A model generated the notes under the pieces. The model saw only the letters and a list, made by a program, of their open reading frames with translations. It did no database searches and had not been told where the DNA came from. DNA of 48,537 nucleotides from Haloarculaceae archaeon H-GB1-1 (GTDB taxonomy: Archaea > Halobacteriota > Halobacteria > Halobacteriales > Haloarculaceae). Location: assembly GCA_029688825.1 (NCBI GenBank), contig JARUKX010000031.1, forward strand, positions 1-48,537, in the 5' to 3' direction. Within the stretch, counting starts at the first letter, position 1. Every line of letters starts with the position of its first letter. Shown here piece after piece: positions 9,001 through 18,700 of this stretch. Position numbers and translations under genes: made by a program.

Positions 9001-9424
9001 GGTTACGACCTATTATGAACCCGACCACGACCAGAACGATCTCCATGACACACTTACGCAACTCCACGACATCCTCGATAAACTGGACGCCAGCAAGTAT
9101 AATGAGTGGAAGGATGCCCGCAATACGGTAGCGGGCGACGCAGAGATCGACCTAGGTCGGTTCCGCCAGCGAATGCGGACGTTCGAGGACATCTCCGATA
9201 AGCGGGGCTACGAACTCATCGCAGCGCTCCACGACTACGAGGAGAGTCGGTCGACGGAGTCGGCGTGGGAGATCTACGAAGCGATCGCAGAGATGACCGA
9301 GGAAGCCGAGGGGGTCGCACTTCCCGATGACGTCGGCTTCCGTGACCGCGTCAGAGATCTCTCAGAGTTCGAGACGTACGAGCAACGGCGGAATGCCATC
9401 GAGACCACACTTGGAGGAAACTAA
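6065..9424 (+). CDS. Large P-loop ATPase with two embedded Ig-like domains (DpdH-like)
   Basis: The 1119-residue protein has a clear Walker A, GETGSGKS at 79-86, after a conserved ILR strand. A probable Walker B, PVLICEDLT, lies near 270-278. The ATPase part extends to about 500. Residues about 512-590 and 590-668 are beta-rich, threonine-rich tandem repeats of bacterial Ig-like type (GVTIRFNGNEV... and GVRVSVDEDEL...), normally seen in surface proteins. The C-terminal 440 residues are helical with no known motif. There is no signal peptide, so it should act in the cytoplasm. It overlaps the DpdG-like gene (ATGA) and ends 2 bp before the coiled-coil gene. Size, ATPase core and order fit DpdH, the ATPase of the Dpd restriction part. 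Confidence 0.65.
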   Translation: MSTMPKIWEDSVVRDYLTPEAHQKSREQFLKTHIDIDKIRADYLFPHEGSDEFVTQEEFRDAILKSRVDDDNRIFILRGETGSGKSQLCQWLEYQIGANPDEGDETHIALHVSRSKTGIGDILDIISGPIDTDVSVNNVSDLDPEKVADAIITTLQAFGGGMEQFTEDEIEALTADRSDSTDLWSILERNIAEYQESATSEGEKRMSDLITKNDYRDLAMAAFGSTKGAETLFPALQSQVHEILSRNLGVEDFQGKLEELSEEYKERGLRPVLICEDLTTFTVLKEQLLDHIFQLDSGHYDVVLGWTSGWEKDDLSRALGTSQGISTYMEDRAEGYLSTTDEDGRAYFLDDDLTIKLARKYMSTIIEESDMDESLSDDVLESYDSLYPFNEKFIEESYNHLIQDGNKRRTPRLLLMRVIRECLSSTVPPFDAIEDNPYVEPFPSPVDLTYSESLQRLGKWYGSATTDRRLRVHRQIPETFDVPLTDVDIDDDWAFFQADVPSPTLDLGVSEGTLHPSEYITLRATLDSRGEEGVTIRFNGNEVATTDSDGLASVRLPDEKGDVTYQAEKDGETDSTTVTVVEPTDDTSVSVTVNPKTPTVSDEVTVTARVNGEPRSGVRVSVDEDELDETRSDGKLHFNAPDADSATIEAVYGDARDETTIDIESADIHVPVGTDLDSTTVKEYLLQYRNWISVGDTYDSSTVLREGAAGVLNEWHDPTLLGNLNARNDGVHGIYYTRGSDVPVTIVGADERQGLSFDLDFGVKYDDIYEPLFWYGISESGEFPQEDKYDLNYDLLRAWTDEQVADFRAEMRAELEACIDPMTLEQFTVLAQFLILNATTGRREVESEMMFEKPPRSGFVPGAEDEQPSALREATKSLLKSREAPYHLAKGLFLLKSNVVDRERLSEAIESVSGNLDQYLLQAMQIDTADLPSAYQISTTRSTGYDVDELFERVKDYATTLADISAEQNAAHVTETIEKVTTYYEPDHDQNDLHDTLTQLHDILDKLDASKYNEWKDARNTVAGDAEIDLGRFRQRMRTFEDISDKRGYELIAALHDYEESRSTESAWEIYEAIAEMTEEAEGVALPDDVGFRDRVRDLSEFETYEQRRNAIETTLGGN

Positions 9425-9426
9425 CC

Positions 9427-10182
9427 ATGGCCATACAGACCACAGCCATCGAGTCAAAACTTGAGAGCCTTGAACAGAAGGCTGAGGAGTACGATACGCG
9501 AACGAACACTGAAAAGCGGGTCGCTGAAGCCGAAGAAAACCTGGAGGAGCTGAATCGGGCGCTTTACAAGCTCGAGAATTCTCTCAGTGACTTCGAACGC
9601 CAGGCGGGAATCCTCACAGAGGTCTTCGGCCGCTCCCTCCCGTCGGAGGTGACGACTGCTCGTGACAAGGCTCGCTCGATCACTCGCGTCTCGCAGGATG
9701 ACGTTCTCGACATGATCGACGACAGTAGCAAGTCGTTGTCGAGTCATATCGACGATGTTCGAGATACGAAAGAGGCTGTGAAGGACGCACGCCGCTTCAT
9801 CGACGAACACTTACAAGAGATTCAGCGCCGACAACTCGGCGAAGCTGACACTGCGGAGAGCATTCAGAAGATCGTCGGTGAGGATCCGGATGCGATGAAG
9901 ACGATCAGCCGATATCGGTCGTTCCTCAACTCCATCCACAACCCGAGCGACTCTGTCTCCCGCCTGCGGTCACAGTGGCAGGGACTCGAGAAGGCATTCG
10001 AGAATCTCGATACTGACTGGGAGGGCTTCCAAAGTAGACACGGACTCAGCGATCAGACGATCGAGGACCTCAAGAAACTCAGTAGTAAGGGGCAAGTCGA
10101 CCTCGACGACCTCTCGGATACGAGCGTCAACGAGATGCTGGACGTCCCCGAGCTCCGTTCGACGATCAAGGTGAGTCTCTAG
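9427..10182 (+). CDS. Coiled-coil protein of the Dpd-like operon (DpdI position)
   Basis: This 251-residue, strongly acidic protein is almost entirely helical. Residues 5-60 form a heptad-rich coiled coil (LESLEQKAEEYDTRTN, then EAEENLEELNRALYKLENSL), with more helices to about 150. A C-terminal part contains short helical hairpins (DQTIEDLKKLSSKG). No enzymatic motif is visible. It sits between the ATPase (2-bp gap) and the first helicase (6-bp gap), the position of DpdI in bacterial Dpd clusters. A scaffold or bridging role between ATPase and helicase is a guess. Confidence 0.5.
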   Translation: MAIQTTAIESKLESLEQKAEEYDTRTNTEKRVAEAEENLEELNRALYKLENSLSDFERQAGILTEVFGRSLPSEVTTARDKARSITRVSQDDVLDMIDDSSKSLSSHIDDVRDTKEAVKDARRFIDEHLQEIQRRQLGEADTAESIQKIVGEDPDAMKTISRYRSFLNSIHNPSDSVSRLRSQWQGLEKAFENLDTDWEGFQSRHGLSDQTIEDLKKLSSKGQVDLDDLSDTSVNEMLDVPELRSTIKVSL

Positions 10183-10188
10183 ACGCCG

Positions 10189-13100
10189 ATGAAGAACCCT
10201 GCTAGACGCGCGGAATCAGCGATGGAAGCCTATCGAAGCCACTTCATCGGTTCCGGTGGGCGAGCGGCGCGAAACGTCGCACATCGCTTCGAAACTACTG
10301 ACAACGGTGAAGAATCTGTTATCGGCTTTCGAGGGCCGTATCTGCAGGCGCTCGACGTCGCGAACTGGAGTACGAAATCATGGCTCTCGTTCAGCAAGCA
10401 GGCAGGAATCCATCCGCTCGTCCGGCTCGCATTCGAGGACATCGGGTTCCGACGCCTCTATGACTTCCAGGAGCGGAGTATCGAGACGATCCTCGACGGG
10501 CAGGATACTGTCATCACAGCCGCAACCGGTCGCGGGAAGACCGAGGCGTGGCTCATCCCCATCCTCGACTACATCCTCAACGCGAACCAGGGGAAGGTTG
10601 ATGAGAGCGACCCGGACGACGTCAAAGCGGTCCTGACGTATCCGACGAAAGCGCTCGCTCAAGATCAGTTGAAGCGCCTGATCCAGTACCTCTATCGGAT
10701 CAATGCGGAACTCCCGACGAACGACCGCATCACGGTCGGGATTTACGACGGCGACACGCCGAGCAATATGTCATCGCGCGCGGAGGGCTACTTGAATGCG
10801 ACGTTCAAGTACTTCGAGTGTCCGGGTTACAACGACACGCTCGAGAAGTGCCGGGACTGCGGGAAGAGCGTCCACGTCCGAAACGCCACCCAGCGCTACG
10901 AACTCGAACCCGAGAAGAAGCAGTGCGTCGACGACGTCCCCCTGGATTTCCTTCGATTGACGAAGAACGAGATTCTCGAGGAAGGCGTCGACATCCTCCT
11001 CACGAACCCGGATACGATCAACCTCAAACTCGTCAACATGAACGCGAGCGACGAACACAACGCGTTCGTCTACGAGCCACAGTTCTTCGTCTTCGACGAG
11101 GTGCACACCTACGATGGCCTCTTCGGGAGTTACACAGCGATGCTCTCGAAGCGTATCCGGGCTCTGCGTGAGACCCGCGATGTCGGCGCTCCGCAGATGA
11201 TTGCGAGCAGCGCCACGGTCGAGAACGATGTCGAACTCTTCCGCCGAATCAGTGGTGCGGCAGACGTCGCGCACGTCGATGAGAACCCACGCTCGCTCGA
11301 CCCACCACCGCTCGATGAGTTTCCAGCCGCCCTCTATGAGGAGTCGATCACGGCCTCGCATATGCGTCGCGCGGTCCGTGGTGAGAAACCGTTCCCGGCT
11401 GCGCTCGACTCGTTCGAACCGGATATCGATGACCCGAGTACGATCGACAACGAGAGTCTCAACGAACTACTCGGTAACGCGCTCTTCGAGCATCTCACCT
11501 CGACGTCGGACGATTCGGTCGTACAAGCTGTACAGCACCTCCATGAGGAACTCGCCGACGAACCGCGGACGCGCGAGGCGTTCCTCGACACCCTCGAGCT
11601 CGAGTACTCGCTCACCGACGCTCAGGCAGAGACCACCCTCGAGAACTTCCGCACACTTGGCGAGTACTCTGGCCTACTGGAGAATCGCAGCCATCTTTTC
11701 TCGTGGCCGCTAGACGGGTTCTATACCTGCGCACAGTGCGCTGCCGTCTATCGCTCTCCCCAGGACACGTGCACGGAATGTAACTCCGGCTTCGTCACGC
11801 GGGCGACCTATTGCCGTGAATGTGCTGACGAAGCGCTCGTTGCGTGGTACTGTCCCGAGTGCGATCAACTCGAGTCCTACACGCCGTCCGAAGAGGGGAG
11901 CTTCGCGTCGCGAGACGAACAGTACTGTGGACGGTGTGAGGCTACTCGTGACGATGAAGTGCGCCTACTTCGCGTGTCGTTCGCGCCCGAACTGGTGTGT
12001 CAATCCTGTGGCGACGTCGAAGAGCGAAGCGTCATCGAGACCTGCACTTGTGGCTCGGCGATGACGCGCACCGCCGTCGACGAATGGACATGTACGAATC
12101 CACAGTGTGGCCGGACAGAATCTGTGGACACAGGGTGTTCAGCATGTGATTCCGAGCAACGCGTCCTCCGACGGAGTGAGGTAGATGTCGAATGTTCGTC
12201 ATGTGGGGAGACGTACGACGCTACGGACACCCCGCGCCTGTGTACGTGTGGACACTCGGTCTCAAACACTCGACTCGTCCCTTGGACGTGCGGGCAGGAA
12301 GGATGTACGCGTAAATACTACACGCCGTCGCCACCATCGGAATGCGAATGCGATGCACAGGCGTTCGTCAAGAAAGGACTTTTCGAGGTCTTCGAGAACG
12401 ACCACTGTACCGAATGCGATACAGCCGTCCTTCACGGGGCGTCCTGCCAGTGTGAAGATTCGGTGCTCCAGCAGCAGGCGGATGCCTTCCAGTCCTATCA
12501 GACGGTTTCCGCGGAGGGGCGCATCGTTCCGATTCGTGACTTCACCTCAATCGTTCCCTGCCGCCACCAGCGACTCGGCTATCGTATCGGCAAGCGCTAC
12601 GACGAACTCGTCCGCAGTCCGAACAACATCGCCGTCACGACCTCGCAGTACTTGCTCCGCGAGGTCGCTGACGACGAGGACTACTCGTCGGCGAAGATGC
12701 TGTCGTTCGCCGACTCTCATCGGGACATGAAGGAACTTGGTCGCGACTTCAACGAACCGGAAGTCGCGACACTCCTCGATCAAGCGATCGTCGAGGCGGT
12801 TCGTACCGCCGATGGTTCGTGGGCGTCGCTCAACGACGTCCTCGCGGAGTCGCTGGCATGCATCGATGCGCTCCACGACGACCTCAGTCCGCCACGTAAC
12901 CTTCAGGACGTCACGTTCGACCTGAAAGAGCACCTCGTCGACCGCTCTCGCCGGTTCATGGACACTGAAGTGGCGATTCGAGACAGACTCCGCCGCCGGG
13001 CAATCCCGCACACCTACTCACAACGGTTCCGAGAGCGGGGCGGCTCCCTTGCCTCGGACGGTCTCGTCGACATCCGCGTCGATCCGGAACTGCTCGCAGA

Positions 13101-15711
13101 CCTTTCCAATGCCGAGCGTGACCTCCTCCGGGGCGTCGTCGATACTGGGAACGACTGTCCAGCTGACTCACTCCCGGAGCGCATCGGAGACCGAGAACGC
13201 GGCGACGTCGTCGATGCGTTAATCGAGCGCGGCGTCCTTGGCGAGGAAAGTGACGACTATCTTTCCCTGAATCCTGGGGCGCTCGAGGTGACGCTCGCCG
13301 GTGACGCCGACGGCATCCACTACAATCCCGAGTCGGGCCAGTTCTCGCCATCCTGGTCCAATCAACTCGGAGTCCAATCCCACGACCTAGTCCCCTTCGA
13401 GACGACGCTCGCCGAGCGTGCCGACCCAACCAATCCGCAGTTCCATCAGCGGGCGTACCGCGCCGAGTACTCGCAGGCGCGAATCCTCATCGCAAAAGTC
13501 TACCTCGGGATGACGGACAAACGCGAGCGCCGCGAACTTGAGTATCTCTTCCGCGAGGGGAACTACCCTCACTTCCTCTCCTCAGGTCCGACGATGGAAC
13601 TCGGTGTCGACATCGGAGACCTTGACGCACTCCTTCTCTACGGGGTGCCGCCGAACATGAATGCGTACCTCCAGCGCGTCGGCCGCGCCGGACGAAGTTC
13701 CCACTCATCGCTCGTCCACAGCGTCAGTCAGCGCAACCCAATCGACTACTACTACTACGAGGAACCGACGGACCTCATCAGCGCCGACCCGAAACCCGTC
13801 CCGCTCAACGAACACAATGAAGAAGTCCTTCGCGTCTCCCTCTCGTGGGCTGTCTTTGACTACGTCGCAGCGAACTTCGTCGTTCCGTGGGAGATCGACG
13901 GCTGGGGGCCGAACGCCACTGTTTCGGGTGGGGACGACTTCAAACGTCGCGATACCGTGACTGACGATTCCGACTACGGGAAGCTCACGCATCTGATGAC
14001 GCTTCCCGTCTCGAGGCTCGGTCTCGATACAGACGTCTCGAAACTCGCCGCGCTGGGCACGATCGTCAGTGACAAAGAGCGGCAGATTCGGGATTACTTG
14101 CGAGCCTTGCTCGCGTACCAGTATTGCACTAACTGTAGCGCGAAATACGATAGATCGAACACGGTCGACAACTGTCGTGTGGACGGATGCGACGGCCAAG
14201 TCCTCGACGCGCAGGCGGAGTTCGGTGATCTCGTCGACGAGGCGGTAGCGTCGTTCAAGGAGCGCTACCTCGACCAGTATCGGACGTACCGCAATCGGCT
14301 CATTGAGGAACAACAGGCGCTGAGCCAGGAGCGGACGAACCTCCGTCGGGAGAAACGGCGTGCCGGACGCGATGAGACTGCGCGGCTTCGCCGTCGCGAG
14401 AATGCGGTCGCGGAACGGGTCCGCGCACTTCAGGACCACCTCGACACGCTCGAGCGCCAGTCCTACTCCGACTTCCTCCAGAACGCACGCACCAGCAAAT
14501 TCGCGTTCACTATGCGGAACGTCTCGAACAACGTTGGACTGACGCTGGTCACCGAGCAGGACGGCACGTACACTCGTCGCGATGTCGGCGGAAACTACGG
14601 TGGACGGAACGTCCGCATGGCCATTCAGGAACTCCACCCCGCAGCAGCGTACCTCGACGACGGCGAAACGTACGTCGTCAGCCACCTTCGAACGGACGAC
14701 TTCGAGTCCTCGACGCTTCGTGAGCTAGTCGTGGATTCCGATACCGACGCCGACCACCTCGCCGAGGAGAAGGTCTGTAGTGCCTGCCACACGTCGCACC
14801 CGCTCTCCGCGTCCGAGTGTCCCTGTGCCCACGACGCCCCGCTCAAACGCCGCCGACTCGTCGCGATGGACAGCGTCGAAGCCCACCGCGACGACCTCCG
14901 TATGAGCAAAGGCGGTGACCCTGGTCGCGAACTCTATCAGAAACCCGCAGAGGAAGTCCAGAATACCTACGCGGAGAGCGAAACGTCAGTTCTCGAGTTC
15001 GACCCGGACGAGTCGTTCACTGTCCGAGATGGCGAAGGAACACCGATCGGAACACTCGAGTACGGCGACTACACCGTGCTGACGTACACTGAGAGCTACC
15101 GAGCGAAGTACAAGAACGGGGAGACGGACCCTCGCCAGACACCATTCGAAATCTGTGGAGAGGAAAACTGCACTGGCATCGTCTATCGCGACGACGAAGG
15201 GCATGCACAGTGCTCGGCCGACCCCGAGCACAGTCCGAATCGACGCGGTGCAGACTCGGAGTTCGTCCGCCTCGGCTACTCTTACGAGACGAGCGGCGTC
15301 CGTGTCTCACTCGACGACGCCGAGCAGTCCCATACGTTCATCCACGGATTCCGCGTCGCACTCCAGTCGCTCGGCGGAGTGAATATTCGGGAGCTCAACG
15401 AGACGACGGCAGACGAGCATGTCGACCTGCTCGACGCCCAGGAAGGCGGCGCGAACATCGCCAAGCTCCTTATCGAGCGCGACGAGGGCGACTTCCGGAA
15501 CTTCCAGCACGCCATGGAACTGGTCCGAAATCACTTCGTCTGCGACTGCGAGGACGGCTGTCCGCTATGTCTCTACCAGTACGGCTGTGACGAATTCAAT
15601 CGACCACGGTCGTTCGCACGCGACACCGTTCTCGACTACTTCGAATCCGGACTGCCGACAATCGAACCGATCGAGACAGCTACCACCGATTCACCAGCCA
15701 CTAACTCATGA
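10189..15711 (+). CDS. Giant DEAD/DEAH helicase with zinc ribbons and C-terminal DUF1998 (DpdJ-like), first copy
   Basis: The 1840-residue protein is a superfamily 2 helicase. It has a Q-like motif YDFQERSI (91-98), Walker A AATGRGKT (111-118), YPTKALAQDQ (motif Ia), DEVH (about 303-306), SSATVEN (motif III), and motif VI QRVGRAGR (about 1162-1169). Between the two RecA-like lobes lies an insert (about 510-760) with a dozen or more CxxC or CxC pairs, that is, tandem zinc ribbons. The C-terminus has the DUF1998 signature, GFRVALQSLGG (near 1719) and the cysteine cluster CDCEDGCPLCLYQYGC (near 1785), as in MrfA-type and DrmB-type helicases. Inferred role: DNA translocation or unwinding in the restriction arm. 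It overlaps the next helicase gene by ATGA. Confidence 0.75.
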   Translation: MKNPARRAESAMEAYRSHFIGSGGRAARNVAHRFETTDNGEESVIGFRGPYLQALDVANWSTKSWLSFSKQAGIHPLVRLAFEDIGFRRLYDFQERSIETILDGQDTVITAATGRGKTEAWLIPILDYILNANQGKVDESDPDDVKAVLTYPTKALAQDQLKRLIQYLYRINAELPTNDRITVGIYDGDTPSNMSSRAEGYLNATFKYFECPGYNDTLEKCRDCGKSVHVRNATQRYELEPEKKQCVDDVPLDFLRLTKNEILEEGVDILLTNPDTINLKLVNMNASDEHNAFVYEPQFFVFDEVHTYDGLFGSYTAMLSKRIRALRETRDVGAPQMIASSATVENDVELFRRISGAADVAHVDENPRSLDPPPLDEFPAALYEESITASHMRRAVRGEKPFPAALDSFEPDIDDPSTIDNESLNELLGNALFEHLTSTSDDSVVQAVQHLHEELADEPRTREAFLDTLELEYSLTDAQAETTLENFRTLGEYSGLLENRSHLFSWPLDGFYTCAQCAAVYRSPQDTCTECNSGFVTRATYCRECADEALVAWYCPECDQLESYTPSEEGSFASRDEQYCGRCEATRDDEVRLLRVSFAPELVCQSCGDVEERSVIETCTCGSAMTRTAVDEWTCTNPQCGRTESVDTGCSACDSEQRVLRRSEVDVECSSCGETYDATDTPRLCTCGHSVSNTRLVPWTCGQEGCTRKYYTPSPPSECECDAQAFVKKGLFEVFENDHCTECDTAVLHGASCQCEDSVLQQQADAFQSYQTVSAEGRIVPIRDFTSIVPCRHQRLGYRIGKRYDELVRSPNNIAVTTSQYLLREVADDEDYSSAKMLSFADSHRDMKELGRDFNEPEVATLLDQAIVEAVRTADGSWASLNDVLAESLACIDALHDDLSPPRNLQDVTFDLKEHLVDRSRRFMDTEVAIRDRLRRRAIPHTYSQRFRERGGSLASDGLVDIRVDPELLADLSNAERDLLRGVVDTGNDCPADSLPERIGDRERGDVVDALIERGVLGEESDDYLSLNPGALEVTLAGDADGIHYNPESGQFSPSWSNQLGVQSHDLVPFETTLAERADPTNPQFHQRAYRAEYSQARILIAKVYLGMTDKRERRELEYLFREGNYPHFLSSGPTMELGVDIGDLDALLLYGVPPNMNAYLQRVGRAGRSSHSSLVHSVSQRNPIDYYYYEEPTDLISADPKPVPLNEHNEEVLRVSLSWAVFDYVAANFVVPWEIDGWGPNATVSGGDDFKRRDTVTDDSDYGKLTHLMTLPVSRLGLDTDVSKLAALGTIVSDKERQIRDYLRALLAYQYCTNCSAKYDRSNTVDNCRVDGCDGQVLDAQAEFGDLVDEAVASFKERYLDQYRTYRNRLIEEQQALSQERTNLRREKRRAGRDETARLRRRENAVAERVRALQDHLDTLERQSYSDFLQNARTSKFAFTMRNVSNNVGLTLVTEQDGTYTRRDVGGNYGGRNVRMAIQELHPAAAYLDDGETYVVSHLRTDDFESSTLRELVVDSDTDADHLAEEKVCSACHTSHPLSASECPCAHDAPLKRRRLVAMDSVEAHRDDLRMSKGGDPGRELYQKPAEEVQNTYAESETSVLEFDPDESFTVRDGEGTPIGTLEYGDYTVLTYTESYRAKYKNGETDPRQTPFEICGEENCTGIVYRDDEGHAQCSADPEHSPNRRGADSEFVRLGYSYETSGVRVSLDDAEQSHTFIHGFRVALQSLGGVNIRELNETTADEHVDLLDAQEGGANIAKLLIERDEGDFRNFQHAMELVRNHFVCDCEDGCPLCLYQYGCDEFNRPRSFARDTVLDYFESGLPTIEPIETATTDSPATNS

Positions 15712-18700
15712 GCCACGACACACTCGAGCACGCTGAAGACCTGAAACGCGCATACGGCGACCACTATGTCGCCAGCCAGAACACCGCGACGCTGAAGGAC
15801 GTCATCTCGCGCTACGAGGGGGGGACGGACCAGTCTCTCCACGATAGACTTCCCGAGTTCATGCGGACGCGCGGCCCCTTCCTCCAAGCGCTCGACCTGC
15901 CGCGGCAAAGTAAGACTCCGTGGCCGGAGTTCGCCGCGAACCGACCGTCGATCGCCGACGACGCGCCCGACGGTCTCCACGACGACATCGTCCGCACGTT
16001 TTCGAAGGCCGGCTTCGAGCGCCTCTACGCGTTCCAAGAGGACACCGTGGACGCCATGCTCGACGACGACCACACACTCGTCACTGCCGGGACGGGCCGC
16101 GGCAAGACTGAGAGTTGGCTCATCCCCATCCTCCAGTACATCTGTGAGGCAAAAGCTGGCTATCACGACGCCGACCCGCAGAGCGTCAAGTGTATTCTCA
16201 CCTACCCAACGAAGGCGCTCGCACAGGACCAGCTGAAGCGTCTTATCGAGTACCTTTCTACGCTCAACGAGACTCGAACCGGTACCGACCAGATCACCGT
16301 TGGCATCTTCGACGGTGACACACCCCACAACGATCCGGACGCCTACTCGTATCTCGATACCTCGTTCAAATACTTCGAGTGTCCCTGCAGCAATTGCTCG
16401 TCCTCGCTGACGGTTGAGCGGACTGAGGAGGGCTATCGGGTCACGCACGATTCGTCCGCCGAAATGGACGTTGACCTCGACTTCATCGAACTCACGCGTG
16501 AGGAGATCGTCAATGCGGAAGTCGACATCCTCCTCACCAATCCGGACACAGTCAACTATCGGCTGTTCAACATCAACGAGCAAGACGAACAGGCCGTGTT
16601 CGTCACGGGGCCGAAGTACGTCGTCTTCGACGAGATACACGAGTACTCCGAACTCTTCGGCTCGTTCACCGCGACGCTCATGCGACGCTATCTCCGTTCC
16701 CGTCAGTCACTCCTCGGACTCGACGACGCGGAGGATAACCTCCGACTTGTCGGCGCCAGCGCGACCGTCGAGAACAAGCGTTCGATCTTCCAGCGTATCA
16801 ATCCCTTCACTGACGCGGACATCTCCGTCGTCGAGGAGGACCCGCGGACACTCGACTTCCAACTCCCCGACGAACTCCCAGACCCACTCGTCGAACATCT
16901 CGCCGACCCGGCTCGCCTCGCCGACACCTCCACAGAGTGGACGCCCGCCGAATCTCTGGTCGCCGACGCCATCGGGAAACTGCCGACTGCTGCTGATACT
17001 GACGAGCGACGCCACGTTGCCGGTGACCGACTCTACGACACGCTTCTCGACGAGAGCGACGACGACCTCGACATCGTCCGCGCACTCTATACAACGCTCC
17101 ACGAGGAAGCACAGCGGCCGGCCGACCTTCGCGAGATACTCACAGAGACGTACGAAATTACTGATGACCAGGCCGCTCGACTCGTCGATAACTTTGTCAC
17201 GCTCGGTCAGCTCTCCGGTGTCCTCGAGAGTCGTGCCCACCTGTTCAGTTGGCCCCTCGACGGCTACTACACCTGCGTGAACTGCGCCGCCGTCTACGAC
17301 ACGCCACAATCAGAGTGTTCGCAGTGTAGCCATCACTTCGTCACGAAACTCGCCTATTGCGCCCACTGCGGTGAGGAGGCGCTCGAATCCTGGTTCTGCC
17401 CGGACTGCGAACGTCTCTCCCCGCTCAACGTCACGTCGGGCGAGGGTCGCTTCGAGTACTTCCAAGACCACACGTGTAGTTGCGGAACGGAGACAATTCA
17501 GACGGTCTGGCGTCCCTACTACGAGTGCTCGGGGTGTGGCGATCGACAGAAGATCGATCGGATCACCAACTGTCCGGACTGTGACACCGTCATGATCCTC
17601 AGTGACGACCAGAACGAACTCGTCTGTCGGAACCCGGACTGTGACGTCACGCTAGAGGCAGGGAACGAGGTCGTCTGTGAGAACTGCCACTCACACGACC
17701 TCGAACCGCTCAGTGACGACTCCGTCCTCTATTGTGAAGACTGCGGCAACTCCCACGAACAGGAGGCTGGCCACAAGTGCAACTGCGGTGGCACATTACG
17801 GCCGAAGCGCTACATCGGTTGGTCGTGCAGCGACCCCGACTGTGATGCGGTCTACTTTGGGGGTCCGCCGAACACCTGCGACTGTGGGAAACGCCGGTTC
17901 GCCCGTACTGGACTCCTCGACATCAACGCAATCGATCATTGCTCCAACTGCGATACCGACCTCTTGCCGGGTGCCGAGTGTCGCTGCGACGATCCCGAAA
18001 TCTCGTCGGCTGTTCGCGGTTTCCGCGAGTACAAACTCATCGACGAACTCGGACAGATTCGCAAACCCTCGTCGTTCCACGGTGCCGTCCCCTGTTACGA
18101 CCCGCGGAAGACCTACCGGAAGTCCTCGCGGTATGAGTCGATGATCCGCGGGCCAGGGAACACCGCCGTCACGACCGCACAGTATTTCCTCCGCGAGACC
18201 GCGGACGTCGACGACCCGGACTCGTTCCGGGAAGCAAAGATGCTCTCCTTCGCCGACAGCCAGTCGGACATGAAGGAACTCAATCGGAACTTTACCGAGC
18301 CCGAACAGACGCTCTTCGTTACTCAACTCGTTGCCGACACACTCGCGGAGACGGACGACGACTGGCTCTCGCTCGCGGACCTCCAGTCCACGGTCATCGA
18401 ACATGCTGTAGAGTACGAAGAGATGCTCACTGAGGGTGACGGCGGACTCCTGGAAGCCATGACCGGCTATCGGCAGACCGTCGACGACTTCCTCGAAGAG
18501 GAGGTCGCAGCGCGCGTCCTCCGGGGCCGTTACAACAACCGCTGGCGGAGTCGCGATCACCTTCCCTCCGATGGCTTACTCGACGTCACTCTCGACATCG
18601 ATTGGAGTAGCCTGGATCCTGGTGAACGAGCCGTTCTCGAGGAGTTGAGCGAACAGAGTAAACAGTACGTCGACTCGCTCAGCGACGAGGTTGAGGACGC

